Assembly (NCBI RefSeq): GCF_037325665.1
Contig: NC_090248.1
Coordinates: 18,918,519-18,982,518, forward strand
DNA: 64,000 nucleotides
Reading direction: 5' to 3'
DNA from: Littorina saxatilis
Lineage: Eukaryota; Mollusca; Gastropoda; Littorinimorpha; Littorinidae
Below the pieces are notes generated by a model, which saw only the letters and a list, made by a program, of their open reading frames with translations, was not told the DNA's origin and searched no databases. How positions within the stretch are numbered: position 1 is the first letter of the stretch; every line of letters starts with the position of its first letter. The translations under genes and the position numbers were made by a program. Shown one piece after another: positions 11,914-22,834 of this stretch.

Positions 11914-12738
11914 CACTCACATGCGAAGCAAAAGTGAGTCTATGTACTCACCCGAGTCGTCCGTCCGTCCGTCCGTCCGGAAAACTTTAACGTTGGATAT
12001 TTCTTGGACACTATTCAGTCTATCAGTACCAAATTTGGCAAGATGGTGTATGATGACAAGGCCCCCAAAAACAGACATAGCATCTTGACCTTGCTTCAAG
12101 GTCAAGGTCGCAGGGGCCATAAATGTTGTCTAAAAAACAGCTATTTTTCCCATTTTTCCCATTTTCTCTGAAGTTTTTGAGATTCAATACCTCACCTATA
12201 TATGATATATAGGGCAAAGTAAGCCCCATCTTTTGATACCAGTTTGGTTTACCTTGCTTCAAGGTCAAGGTCACAGGAGCTCTTCAAAGTTGGATTGTAT
12301 ACATATTTTGAAGTGACCTTGACCCTGAACTATGGAAGATAACTGTTTCAAACTTAAAAATTATGTGGGGCACATGTTATGCTTTCATCATGAGACACAT
12401 TTGGTCACATATGATCAAGGTCAAGGTCACTTTGACCTTATGAAATGTGACCAAAATAAGGTAGTGAACCACTAAAAGTGACCATATCTCATGGTAGAAA
12501 GAGCCAATAAGCACCATTGTACTTCCTATGTCTTGAATTAACAGCTTTGTGTTGCATGACCTTGGATGACCTTGACCTTGGGTCAAGGTCACATGTATTT
12601 TGGTAGGAAAAATGTGTAAAGCAGTTCTTAGTGTATGATGTCATTGCTAGGTTTCGTTATTTGACCTTGACCCTGAAGGTCAAGGTCATGTAAAGGTCAA
12701 GGTCAAGCATGTGAGTCGTATGGGCTTTGCCCTTCTTG
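11914..12738 (+). mobile_element. TCAAGGTCA-rich dispersed element, copy 1 (Helentron-like, non-autonomous)
   Basis: It starts with ACTCACATGCGAAGC and ends with GCATGTGAGT followed by a 3' palindrome (GGGCTTTGCCC) and CTTCTTG. The ends therefore form subterminal inverted repeats plus a terminal hairpin. It contains a CCGT tandem run and about eleven TCAAGGTCA or TGACCTTGA nonamers. It sits after a T run. The layout resembles non-autonomous Helentrons (HINE/DINE type), which is an inference. Other copies are at 28552-29352, 38040-38810 and 48592-58961. Confidence 0.78.
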
Positions 12739-14526
12739 TGGTTGAACATGTACGGCTTGGACAGGAAAGGCCTGTTGTGTAGGAACGTAAAAAGGCACAC
12801 GCCAGTCTATTCTGCGAAACTGAACAACAACAACAACAACAACAACAACATCGACGACGCCGACAACAACAACAAAACTATGACACGGTAACTCGACTCC
12901 CATTATTCTGGAACGACTGATCGTTCGTTTAAAAATGTGGCGGGTCACTGAGTTCACGATGATCAACACCGGGCCTACACCTTACGGCAGAACGAAGGAA
13001 GAAGAAAACAGGAGAGAAAAACCCAGATCATCCCAACAGCACCTGGCTCTGAACAGACACACATGATCTCACACTAGACGCAGTTCGGTACCAGCTTGAC
13101 ATTGGTTGATGTTAGTTTGAGGAATGTTACTATCTTGCTACGACTGCATTGTCACGAACGGCCGACGCCGAGCGAAACAAAGCTGCTTCGATCGTGTTTA
13201 CCTGAAACTTCACCGTGGCGGCAACAGTCTCAGTGTGGGTGCCGCCTTAATTCTTTCCACTGACACGGGACAAAGCCTCCAGTCTAGTCACATCGGAGGA
13301 TTTATATATGTACAACAGGGATATGCCACCATTGCTTCAGACGTACGTTTTACTTCACCGAATAGCAGGCACAGCAAAAACCAGAGGTTAATATATAAAT
13401 TGGCCACGCCCCCGTTTGCGTCAGGGTTTGCTTTAGCCGGGTCTGCTCTGCTCCGCGAAGCTTAATGATTTTTTTTTTAACACTAGTGTGTCGTCACAAT
13501 TACAGGCGCCAGAATTGGACGTTTTTAAACAGTCTGACGATTTCAGTAATGCATTCACACGGTAGAGGTTGAAACTGAGTAGACAGATGTAGGCCAAATG
13601 AAGTCTTCTTCTTCTTCTTCTTCTTCTTCTTCAAAATAGTGAGGAAATCCCTGCACAAGGCAACTATCCTCTGGTACGCCTAATTTCCCCAGAAAAGTGC
13701 CTTTACTACTCACAGGGACCTATATCTAATATAGGTCTATGCTACTCACTAACCGGCGGCATCAGTCATAGCGGTCCGGATACCGGTTCGAGTGCCGCAC
13801 CCCCACACATACTCTTCCCACTCTACCATCATGGTGTTGAGTGCTGAAAAGAAAGACAATCAAATTTGAATACTAGCGCCATACTAGTCGGGCAAATAAA
13901 ATGTTATCAGCTTGCGTTTTTATTTGTGTAGGTTCCGGTGATAACGACGAAACATTTCTACAAGTCACATGACTAAGAATCACATGATCTTGAACAGTGT
14001 ACAGCACTTCCGGTCAGATGTAAGAAGGATAGCGAAAGATAAAGTGAACAAATGAAAGGCTTGTGGTAAGTACTTACACTTCTGTGTCATGCCCAACTCT
14101 TGACATTTGTTCAACAAAGCAAGGCGTCAAACATGTAGCAAACAAACAGGATATTCTGCAGTGATGAAGATGAGATGCTTTAGCGTGTACGATATGTTCG
14201 AACATAAACTGTTACTTTCAGTGCCCTGAATGTTTTTGGTTCAACGCCCCCCTACTGGCCCTAGGCTGAAGACAATAGGAATGGCGCGATTCTTATTCAG
14301 AATCTTGATTTAATCAAAAGCTGACCAAATGTCATGGATTATTGCTGTGGGCTGCAGGAAGCATATGATGTCATGCTGTAACCAATTTGCTTTTTCATAA
14401 ATTTGAAGTTTACAGATTTGATTTGTAGATTTGACCTACTTATGAGAATGATAGATATTGCATTCAGCTATAAGTCATCTCTCCGGTAGGTGACTCAGGT
14501 ATTGAGCAGACAGTTAATAAAGTTAA
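12739..14526. other. Intergenic stretch with AAC and TTC repeats
   Basis: No gene was recognised. An (AAC)n run lies at 12823-12850. A (TTC)n run at 13602-13632 is followed by about 60 bp that also occur at 42376-42440, so it is probably a minus-strand SINE with a GAA tail. Confidence 0.5.
14000..14066 (+). promoter_or_regulatory. Candidate first exon and promoter of WASHC1
   Basis: The sequence contains an ETS-like ACTTCCGG element at 14007-14014 and, 50 bases on, a strong donor (GTG followed by GTAAGT) near 14066. The WASHC1 coding exon is preceded by an acceptor at 16978-16980, so at least one upstream noncoding exon must exist. This is the best-looking site, but nothing here proves transcription. 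Confidence 0.3.
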
Positions 14527-14560
14527 CTAGTGGTACCCGTGCTACGCACTTTGTGTGCTG
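14527..14560 (-). mobile_element. Helitron-like 3' terminus
   Basis: On the minus strand a short palindrome (GTGCGTAGCAC) is followed by GGGTACCA, CTAG and T, matching the hairpin-CTRR-T arrangement of Helitron 3' ends. The 5' end was not located, and the element may include part of the duplicated block at 14711-16440. Confidence 0.4.
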
Positions 14561-14710
14561 CGCATGCGATGTCATTTTGTTGGTTATGTGCTTGTGAAAA
14601 TGTTGTTTGCACCCCTCCCCCCCCCCCCCCCGCACATTATCCCGCATATAATGAATTATATTCTCTTGGTGAAAAATAAAATGTTAACCCTTACACCGGT
14701 GCAATTCTGT

Positions 14711-16440
14711 AACACATGTTACATAGCCACTGGTGAATTAACAGAGAGAAAAATAACAAAAAACAGTCATATAGGTTTTCGCATCAATGGGAGGTAATCG
14801 GAACTGACCAAAAAGACTGCGCGACCGCACGCGACTATACAAACAAACAAAATAAAATACAGCAGGTATGACGTTTGCATGAATCCATGATTACGTCTAC
14901 ATGAACAACAGTGATAAAAGTGCGCATCTCTTCCCAGCCGTGCAGCGCTTTGAAAGTTGGAAGCATTAAAATTTAAACGGGTAAAAAGCCATCGTGAAGA
15001 TACGAAAAAAAGTATGACGTCTAAAATACTTAATGATTCAAACGCATAGTATAACATATGTAATTGACAACATTGTCAACAGAAAATATATACATGGTTC
15101 ACACACACAATCGAGTACACACATCCATCCATGCTTATTTAAAGTCATGTACACACACACATACATACATGGCATCAAGCAACACACAATTAAATGACAC
15201 ATATGGAATATGGAAAACGTATAATGGACATGAACATGGCAAGTAATTTACACCGTTACCTACTATAAAATTGATGATATATATATACCACTCACTTGCT
15301 ATTCGCCTAAAAGCTTGCGGTGTGCTGTGACACATATAAGAAACCAGAAGAAAAAAGGACTTTACTTTGGCGAAAAGAGCATATGCTGCTTATTTTTGTA
15401 CATAACTGCTATAACTGTATTTTTTCCGAACACTTACATGTAAAAAACATAGAGATATATCTTACCATTTCACTAAGACAGCCAAAATAACGGTCAAATT
15501 AAGGGGAGATCATGATGACGTACATGTCTATGGTTGCACCGGGGGAAAATATTTAGTCGCTGGAACCTATAAGGTATAACACATGTTACATAGCCACTGG
15601 TGAATTAACAGAGAGAAAAATAACAAAAAACAGTCATATAGGTTTTCGCATCAATGGGAGGTAATCGGAACTGACCAAAAAGACTGCGCGACCGCACGCG
15701 ACTATACAAACAAACAAAATAAAATACAGCAGGTATGACGTTTGCATGAATCCATGATTACGTCTACATGAACAACAGTGATAAAAGTGCGCATCTCTTC
15801 CCAGCCGTGCAGCGCTTTGAAAGTTGGAAGCATTAAAATTTAAACGGGTAAAAAGCCATCGTGAAGATACGAAAAAAAGTATGACGTCTAAAATACTTAA
15901 TGATTCAAACGCATAGTATAACATATGTAATTGACAACATTGTCAACAGAAAATATATACATGGTTCACACACACAATCGAGTGCACACATCCATCCATG
16001 CTTATTTAAAGTCATGTACACACATACATACATGGCATCAAGCAACACACAATTAAATGACACATATGGAATATGGAAAACGTATAATGGACATGAACAT
16101 GGCAAGTAATTTACACCGTTATCTACTATAAAATTGATGATATATATATACCACTCACTTGCTATTCGCCTAAAAGCTTGCGGTGTGCTGTGACACATAT
16201 AAGAAACCAGAAGAAAAAAGGACTTTACTTTGGCGAAAAGAGCATATGCTGCTTATTTTTGTACATAGCTGCTATAACTGTATTTTTTCCGAACACTTAC
16301 ATGTAAAAAACATAGAGATATATCTTACCATTTCACTAAGACAGCCAAAATAACGGTCAAATTAAGGGGAGATCATGATGACGTACATGTCTATGGTTGA
16401 ACCGGGGGAAAATATTTAGTCGCTGGAACCTATAAGGTTA
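14711..16440. repeat. Recent 867-bp tandem duplication
   Basis: 14711-15577 and 15578-16440 are near-identical direct repeats. By eye only about six substitutions and one short AC-repeat length change separate them. Each contains a 96-codon minus-strand frame that I do not believe is a gene. No terminal structure was identified. Confidence 0.92.
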
Positions 16441-16980
16441 TACGGCGACTTATCAGGTGATAATGTTTCGAACTTATCTTTTAAAAATTAAGTAAACAAA
16501 TCTATGGAATATTTTGGAGTTCCATTAACAGATAAACAGATCTATCTATCTTCTTATTATTTTAGGTTCGTCTGGGGTAGAGAAATAAAACACACAGCTA
16601 GGTTCGTCTGAGGTGCGGTCGCGTAGTGTTTAATGTAGTGTTTAGAAGAAGAACCAATCACAGATCTCTTTCGCCGCGATGTCAAAGTTCAGGTCAAAGT
16701 TCACTGTTGTCTGCTCAAATTTGCGAGACAAACCTCTTCAAACTTTGTTCGTGGACAAAATTGGAAGTCGGGACCTAGCGGAATCGATTTCCTGGGTCAC
16801 GTTGGCATAGCAACCGAAGGAGAAGGCACAAATCCGCGCGGTTTGGTCACAGGAATCGAAAAACCACCGAAAAACCTACCAGTATTATATAGTAGATTTA
16901 AGTTATGTTGGCAAGAGGATTTTTGTGTTATGCCTCAGTGATAACTGTACTATGATAAAGTTGTTTTTTGGTTGTTTCAG

Positions 16981-17032
16981 GTAATGGTGTGTCAAGATGG
17001 CTAGTTTCTAAATACCTCTTCAGCCTAATCCC
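16981..17032 (+). other. WASHC1: WASHC1 5' untranslated segment of exon 2
   Basis: A TTTCAG acceptor ends at 16980 and the start codon is at 17033, leaving 52 bases of leader in this exon. Confidence 0.7.
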
Positions 17033-19279
17033 ATGACAATCATGAGTGAACAGGCATTCTCCATCCCAACCATCCCGCCAGACTTGCGGCGAGAGGAAAC
17101 CATCCTTCAAATTACCGATTCTCTGGAGTACCTGGAAAAGGTGGCAAACGATGTGTTTACTCGGATCAGCAAGAGAGTGGCTGAGAACAGAACTCGATTA
17201 CAGCAAGTCAATGACAGAGTCAGCTTAGCACAGGCACGTGTTGACAAACTCAAAGGTAGCAACAAGGCCACCAAAGTTTTTGCATCTTCCAAGTACCCTG
17301 CTGAAGATGAGCAGAAGAATTACCACACCCTGTTTGCAGCTACGGAGGGGGTGAAGGTCACCAAACGGAAGCACTACAGAGTGCAGTCGAAGCATCCGCC
17401 GTCAGACGAACGTGTGCTGCGAGAGAAGCTGCAGTTCTTCAACGTCCACCTCAACACCAAGTCAAAGAAAGATGCGGAGAAAGGAGAGGGACTGGGGGGG
17501 TTACCCCACTCTCTGCCGTCCATCAGCTCTCTGCTGCTCTTCAATACCACTGAAAACCCGTAAGTAATGATGATATCTTGTCAGGCACTTGTTTTCTTGT
17601 ATATATATCAGTGTCTCTGCTTCTCTCTCGATCCCCACAGTCTTGGGATAGCGTAGAATTTTTTGTAAGCTTCAAATTGTTTTGAATATTTGTGACTTGA
17701 AGCATAAGAAGGGTCGTTTTTTTGTTTAGCTGTACATTGTTTTGAATGTTTATGAAGTACCTTGAATTTTAACAAGTTCAGCCTGACCAAATATTTGTTT
17801 GCATTCATCTGAAACATCAGAATGCATCGCATACTATTGCCGGCTTGAAAGTCGCCCAGCTACTTTTAAAATGAACCATAAAGTTAATTGCATATTGATC
17901 TGTTTTTGCACAGTTACAAGAAGTATGTGATGCTGGACCCACTGGGTGTGGTGACCAAGACGCGAGCAGCGGTGACAGAGGGGGCTGCTGGTCCAGCGGA
18001 CGCTCCCACCACCATCGTCCAGAGCGAAGAGATGCAACGCCAGCAGCAGGAGAACTACTTCTACGTTCCTGATCTTGGCAACGTGCCGGAAATTGCTGTC
18101 CCAGACTTCCTGCCAAACTTACCGGGTGAGAAATAAGGCAAAATTATAAATGCTCTATCTTGAAAATGGGGAGCTTTGTAATCCAGAGGTAGGAAAGAAA
18201 TGGATAAAACTGTTTACTGTAGCATGCACTTACAGAAGAAATGTATGCAGTTGGGATATCTTTTTGTTATTGTTGTTTTCTTAAGCATGATTTGTCTCAT
18301 GTTTCATGCACTCTCTTGAAAAAAGGATAAGATTTGAAGCAAAGGAACAAAGGGTCAGTCATATTTTCTTATTCTTCAGCGCCTGTCTATTATCGGCATA
18401 CAACGGTAGCACTGAATTGTTGGTAAAGAGACTTCACAAAGAAGACTTCGGGCTCAATTAAGGACCAGCTTTAGGATTATTAGGTGGGAGTACAACTTGT
18501 CACATCCGCACCAATATGAAAATGGGAAATATGGAGTGTTCCGAGAAGTGTATACCTTTTCATGTAGTCACCATGGTGTCACGTTGTGTGCAGGTGTGGC
18601 CGATGACGTGACGTTCAGTGGTGACCAAGGCTTGTCCATCGCCCCCTCAGTGCTGGCCACCAACATACCAGACCTGCCGTCCATCGCGCCAGAAACCGAC
18701 GCCATTCCCTCCGGTCCTGCTGCCCCAGGTGCACCTTCTGAAGCACCTCCTCCCCCACCCCCAGGGCCCCCTCCCCCTGGCCCGCCTCCCCCTCCTGGTC
18801 CCCCGCCCCCTCCTTCTGCTGCTCCCCCACCCCCTCCCCCAGGACCACCACCCCCTCCTGGACCAGCAGCACCTCCTCCGGAGGGCCCACCCCCTTCAGA
18901 TGTGCCGGTAGCAGTTGCAGCCCCGAGCGACGGTCGGTCAAACCTCATGGACGCTATCCGGGCTGCAGGGGGAGCAGGGAAAGCAATGCTTCGTTCGGCC
19001 AAAGAAAAGAAGGCGCAGAGCAAGAAGAAGAAGCAGGAGGAAAAAGAGAAGGGACCAGCGTCGTCTGGTGGGGGTGGAGATTTGATGGGCGATCTCTTCA
19101 AACAGCTGTCCATGCGACGGAAGGGTATTTCTGGGTCTGGAAAGCCTGGAGGTGGGGGTGGTGAGAAGTCGGATGGTGGTGGGGGTGCAATGGACAAGAT
19201 TTCGGCCATGATTCCCTCCCCGCCCAAGCCCGGTGGTGGTGGTGGAGGAGGCGGTGATGATGATGACGACTGGGAGTAA
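17033..19279 (+). CDS. WASHC1: WASH complex subunit 1
   Basis: Coding exons are 17033-17559, 17914-18125 and 18594-19279, with consistent phases, giving 474 residues (human about 465). WASHC1 is the nucleation-promoting factor of the WASH complex, which activates Arp2/3 on endosomes for retromer-linked sorting. The N-terminal WASH homology region starts with a conserved segment around residues 10-60. A polyproline tract spans residues about 297-347. A WH2-like actin-binding segment (SNLMDAIRAAGG) lies at about 362-373, followed by a basic linker and a central-type helix (LMGDLFKQLSMRRKG) at about 410-424. The acidic tail DDDDDWE ends the protein with the conserved tryptophan. A second in-frame ATG three codons later is an alternative start. 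Glycine tracts between the central helix and acidic tail are long. Recognition is strong. Confidence 0.95.
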
Positions 19280-20465
19280 AACAGACAGACTGGGTGTGAA
19301 TGATTTTGAATGGAAGTGTGTATAGAGGAAAGCATGCTTTCTTTTTTCTGAATAATTCTGTAACCTAGCTTGCTGTCTAACCATAAAGGATTCTTTTTAA
19401 AAAAAAAGTACAATGCACTGTTTTATGCACCACCAAGGATGGCTTGAGCAGATAATAATCTGATTCTTTTTCTGAGGTAATAAGAGATTTTTTTCGATTT
19501 CTGTTGCTTACCTCGACAGTATACCTGTTCTGGGTTTTTTAAACTGTTATAGCTCGGAATCACTTGAGTTTTCATTGCAGAGGATGTTTGCACTTCAAAT
19601 TTTCTTACACACAACATTCCATAAGTAATGTCACATTTAATTCTTTGCCCTTGTTGATGGTTTATATGAGTTTGTTATGAAGTTGGTGTCTCTTAGATTG
19701 TTACTTTTAATCTTTTAGGCTGCAAAACAAGAGAAGAGTATTGTATACATATGGCATGGTTTTTTTTGTTATACATGTTTGTATGCTGGATGCCGAGTGT
19801 GCAAAGATTACGGAAAGGTGTTTGTATGAAACAATACTAAAAAAAGATGTTATGCTATTATGCATTTCTGACACCATTATTGGGTGCAAAATTATCATGT
19901 ATTTGCAAGAGCCATATTTGAATGACCAGGTGTTTTCCAGATAATTCTATGTAATTGTTACCAAATTTCATCAAGCTCAGTAGAGGTGAAAATGTGCTAT
20001 CCAAGGAAAAAGTTTGTTAAGATTTGCCGTATCAGAACAAAAATTATGTAGTGTAACTACATGTATTACTTGTTCAAAGTCCACGAACATATAAGATGCG
20101 ATTTAAATATTATTTAACAGAATCTAACATTTGTGTCTATGTATTCTTACTATTGTGTGTATGGAGTGGGGAGTGAGTGTTGAAAGACTAGCAGTGGAAT
20201 GAGCTCAAGGGCTCCAGAAACTGCGTCCTGTACGCTTTATAAGCCGAAAAACATACCAGAAATTCATGGTCTTGAGAAACCTTTATAGAGCGAGTCCCGG
20301 GATGCACTGCATATTCATTAACATGTGTACCACCGGTTCTGTTTTTAGAAAATATTCTGCCAGGTCTGTACCAAAGCAAAATGATTGTACATGTATCACT
20401 ATCACTCAGATATCATCAAAATGTTTTCGTGAAGGGCTCAGATGACTTTCAAAAGTTAGCACTGC
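19280..20465. other. WASHC1 3' flank, no further gene
   Basis: AT-rich sequence that probably includes the WASHC1 3' untranslated region. No canonical AATAAA was seen close to the stop. No other exon or repeat was supported before the DIRS terminus. Confidence 0.5.
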
Positions 20466-20665
20466 ATTAAATTACATATCTTACCCAACTCACATATAGC
20501 AATTAACCCATAGTTCAGTGCTGATATCGCTGTACGCGTCCCCTTAGCAACAAGGAAGACGCCTCTAAAAAAGAGTGACCGAGACCCGTAAGGGTATCCA
20601 AGTCAGCCCGTAAGGGAGGCTGCCTTCCATATGCGCGCGCATATGCCGCCATCTTGTCATTCTAC
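20466..20665 (+). repeat. DIRS left inverted terminal repeat
   Basis: Matches the complement of 25982-26208. It contains the palindrome ATATGCGCGCGCATAT. The first bases are complementary to the first half of the internal complementary region. Confidence 0.9.
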
Positions 20666-20899
20666 TCTCAGCGATCAGTGGAGCTGGTCGTGTTTGGTAC
20701 GCTCCGGCTGTGTTTTCAGCCTACTTGCTTGGTCTTCCAGACCTGGTTTGTGTTCCCCTTGGTGTCTTCTTGTCACCGGACTTCGCATTTGCTGTTGAGG
20801 TGAGATCTTTCCATTTTTTACCTGAATTTTGGCGGCATTGTTGGCTTGTTTTCGGACTTACAAAATTTTTTCCAAATTTGTTTGTGAGTTGTTTTCATC

Positions 20900-22798
20900 A
20901 TGGCCGACAATGCGGACGGGAAGAGGTCAACATCTAAACATGTAGCTGCTTCGCCCTCTCCTGTTAAGAAAAGCTCTAGAAGTTCTAGAAGTTCTAAAAC
21001 GCACGGCGATACGTCCGTGTCTCTTTCGGGTTCAGAATCCAAAAAATGTAGTGATGTTGTTGTTGGCGTGCCCGGAGTTTCCGGTTCGTCTGCTAAACCT
21101 ACGGAGAAGCCCTTGCTCGGGGTTAAGCATGTTGTAGGGGATGTCTCGCCTGTAGGGTCTGGGCTTGCATCTGCGGATTTTGCTTCTTTGCTTTTGACAT
21201 TAAGCTCTCAGGTTTCGGCCTTAGCGGCTGAAGTTTCGTCAACTAAGGCGGAGATACGTGCGCTGCCGGCAGGGGTCGGTGGTACGTCGTCGCTGGCCAG
21301 TGTGCGTTTGCCTCCCTCTGCTACTGTTACGAGGGCGGACGTGCATGCGTCTCAGGATGGGATCTCTCAGGCTCCCGTGGGGTCTCCGGCCGGTGTCCGT
21401 TCTTCTTCACAAGGTATGTGCACTCCACGTGAGCGTTGTCTTGAGGGAGTAGCCTCGGGTCTCATCCCAGGTGAAAGTTCTGAAACATCGGCTGATATCC
21501 ACCGCTTAGTCGGGGTGTCAGTGGGTGCGAAGAGCCCTGACAAGCGAACAGATGTTCCTATTCTTCCTGGCCGTAGTCAGGTTGAAGGGCATCTGCTTCC
21601 GCCCAGGGGGCAGGAAGTTGGTGGTAGTATGGCTGGCTCTGGACTTGACTCTGTTAGTCAGTACGGGGACCAGTCTCCGGAGTGCACGGAAGGGCACGAC
21701 GGCTACCTGGATGACGGTGCCGCCTCTCAGGCTGAAGGTGCTGGATTCTTTTTGCCACGACAGCTGCCAGATGCGGTGGCTCTGGCGGCTGGAGTGGCTT
21801 CGAAATATCTCGAGGAGGAGGTGGCGGTGAACAAATCTCAGTTTGTCCATCCTCCTTCTGCCTTAGGGGATTTCAGGAGTGCTAAGGAACCGAAAAGTTC
21901 GTTCCGATTCCGGGAGTCCCCCTCTTTGGCGGTCGAGATGTCGAAGGTTTTTGCGAAAGGTCGAGCTATGTCCGATGCCTTTCCGCTGTTGTCACAGCAT
22001 GGGGAGGCGCCGGAGGTGGTGGGCCCCTGGTTGGCTAAAGCGGGTCAACACGTTCCTTGTTCTGCGCTCTCAAAGAGCTCTAAACTGTCGGTTCGTCCCG
22101 TCGCTCTACTTGACTCTTTCGCTTTGCCGAGATCAGTTCTACCGGTGACTCCGGAACTGCTTTCTCTGCGGGAGGACGGGTATGCCAGGGATAGATCAGT
22201 CCCTTACACGGAGTCTGCTCTTCAGGCTTTGGAGGAGACGGGTAGATCTCTGCTCGAGTTGGGTTCCGTCTCTAGTTCTCTCCAACGCTCTTTGTCTAGG
22301 TCTATCGCTTCATCGTTAGACCCGTTTGAGTTCCGTTACGACGCCTCCCAGGAGGATGTGACAACTCTGTTGGCGACGCTTGCCAAGGTCTCTCAGGAAC
22401 AATTGAGCTTGGCAGCCAGGCTTTACGGGCATGCTGTACATTCCCGCAGAACTGCCTTTTTGGCGGGTTCAAAGATCCGAGACAGGGGTACCATTGACAG
22501 ACTTAAGGTATCCCCGTTTACGGAAGGGTCGCTGCTGGGTACTTCCTCTTTGGACGCTTTGCAGAAGGAAACCCAGGACGCTAGGGATCTGGCTATTGCA
22601 AGGATTGCTCACCACGGCTTTCAGAAGGTTCAGAGCAAGCCTACCTCCCAGAGTAAGGCTCAGCCTTCTTCGTCTGGGGGGGGCAAGATGCAAAATCAGT
22701 CCACCTCTTTTCGGGGTAGGGGGCGAGGCGCGCCTTACCCGAAGAGAGGCTCCTTTGGGGGTTCTCGGGGGTCGGGGCACAAGCCTCACCCCCAATGA
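20900..22798 (+). CDS. DIRS gag-like ORF1
   Basis: A 632-codon open frame starts just inside the left terminal repeat and leader. It is serine-rich at the N-terminus, with a C-terminal basic RGRG/GGSRGSG region that could bind nucleic acid. I see no zinc knuckle. The position and size fit the first ORF of DIRS elements. Expression would depend on the element's own promoter. Confidence 0.75.
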   Translation: MADNADGKRSTSKHVAASPSPVKKSSRSSRSSKTHGDTSVSLSGSESKKCSDVVVGVPGVSGSSAKPTEKPLLGVKHVVGDVSPVGSGLASADFASLLLTLSSQVSALAAEVSSTKAEIRALPAGVGGTSSLASVRLPPSATVTRADVHASQDGISQAPVGSPAGVRSSSQGMCTPRERCLEGVASGLIPGESSETSADIHRLVGVSVGAKSPDKRTDVPILPGRSQVEGHLLPPRGQEVGGSMAGSGLDSVSQYGDQSPECTEGHDGYLDDGAASQAEGAGFFLPRQLPDAVALAAGVASKYLEEEVAVNKSQFVHPPSALGDFRSAKEPKSSFRFRESPSLAVEMSKVFAKGRAMSDAFPLLSQHGEAPEVVGPWLAKAGQHVPCSALSKSSKLSVRPVALLDSFALPRSVLPVTPELLSLREDGYARDRSVPYTESALQALEETGRSLLELGSVSSSLQRSLSRSIASSLDPFEFRYDASQEDVTTLLATLAKVSQEQLSLAARLYGHAVHSRRTAFLAGSKIRDRGTIDRLKVSPFTEGSLLGTSSLDALQKETQDARDLAIARIAHHGFQKVQSKPTSQSKAQPSSSGGGKMQNQSTSFRGRGRGAPYPKRGSFGGSRGSGHKPHPQ

Positions 22799-22834
22799 GG
22801 GTCTCCCGAGCCACTATTCCCAGTAACCCCCGCC

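Noticed and set aside
14767-15924. Duplicated 96-codon minus-strand frame
   Set aside because: Present twice only because the DNA is duplicated; no family resemblance and no splice or start context.
18568-19413. 281-codon minus-strand frame rich in glycine
   Set aside because: Antisense shadow of the WASHC1 proline- and glycine-rich exon.
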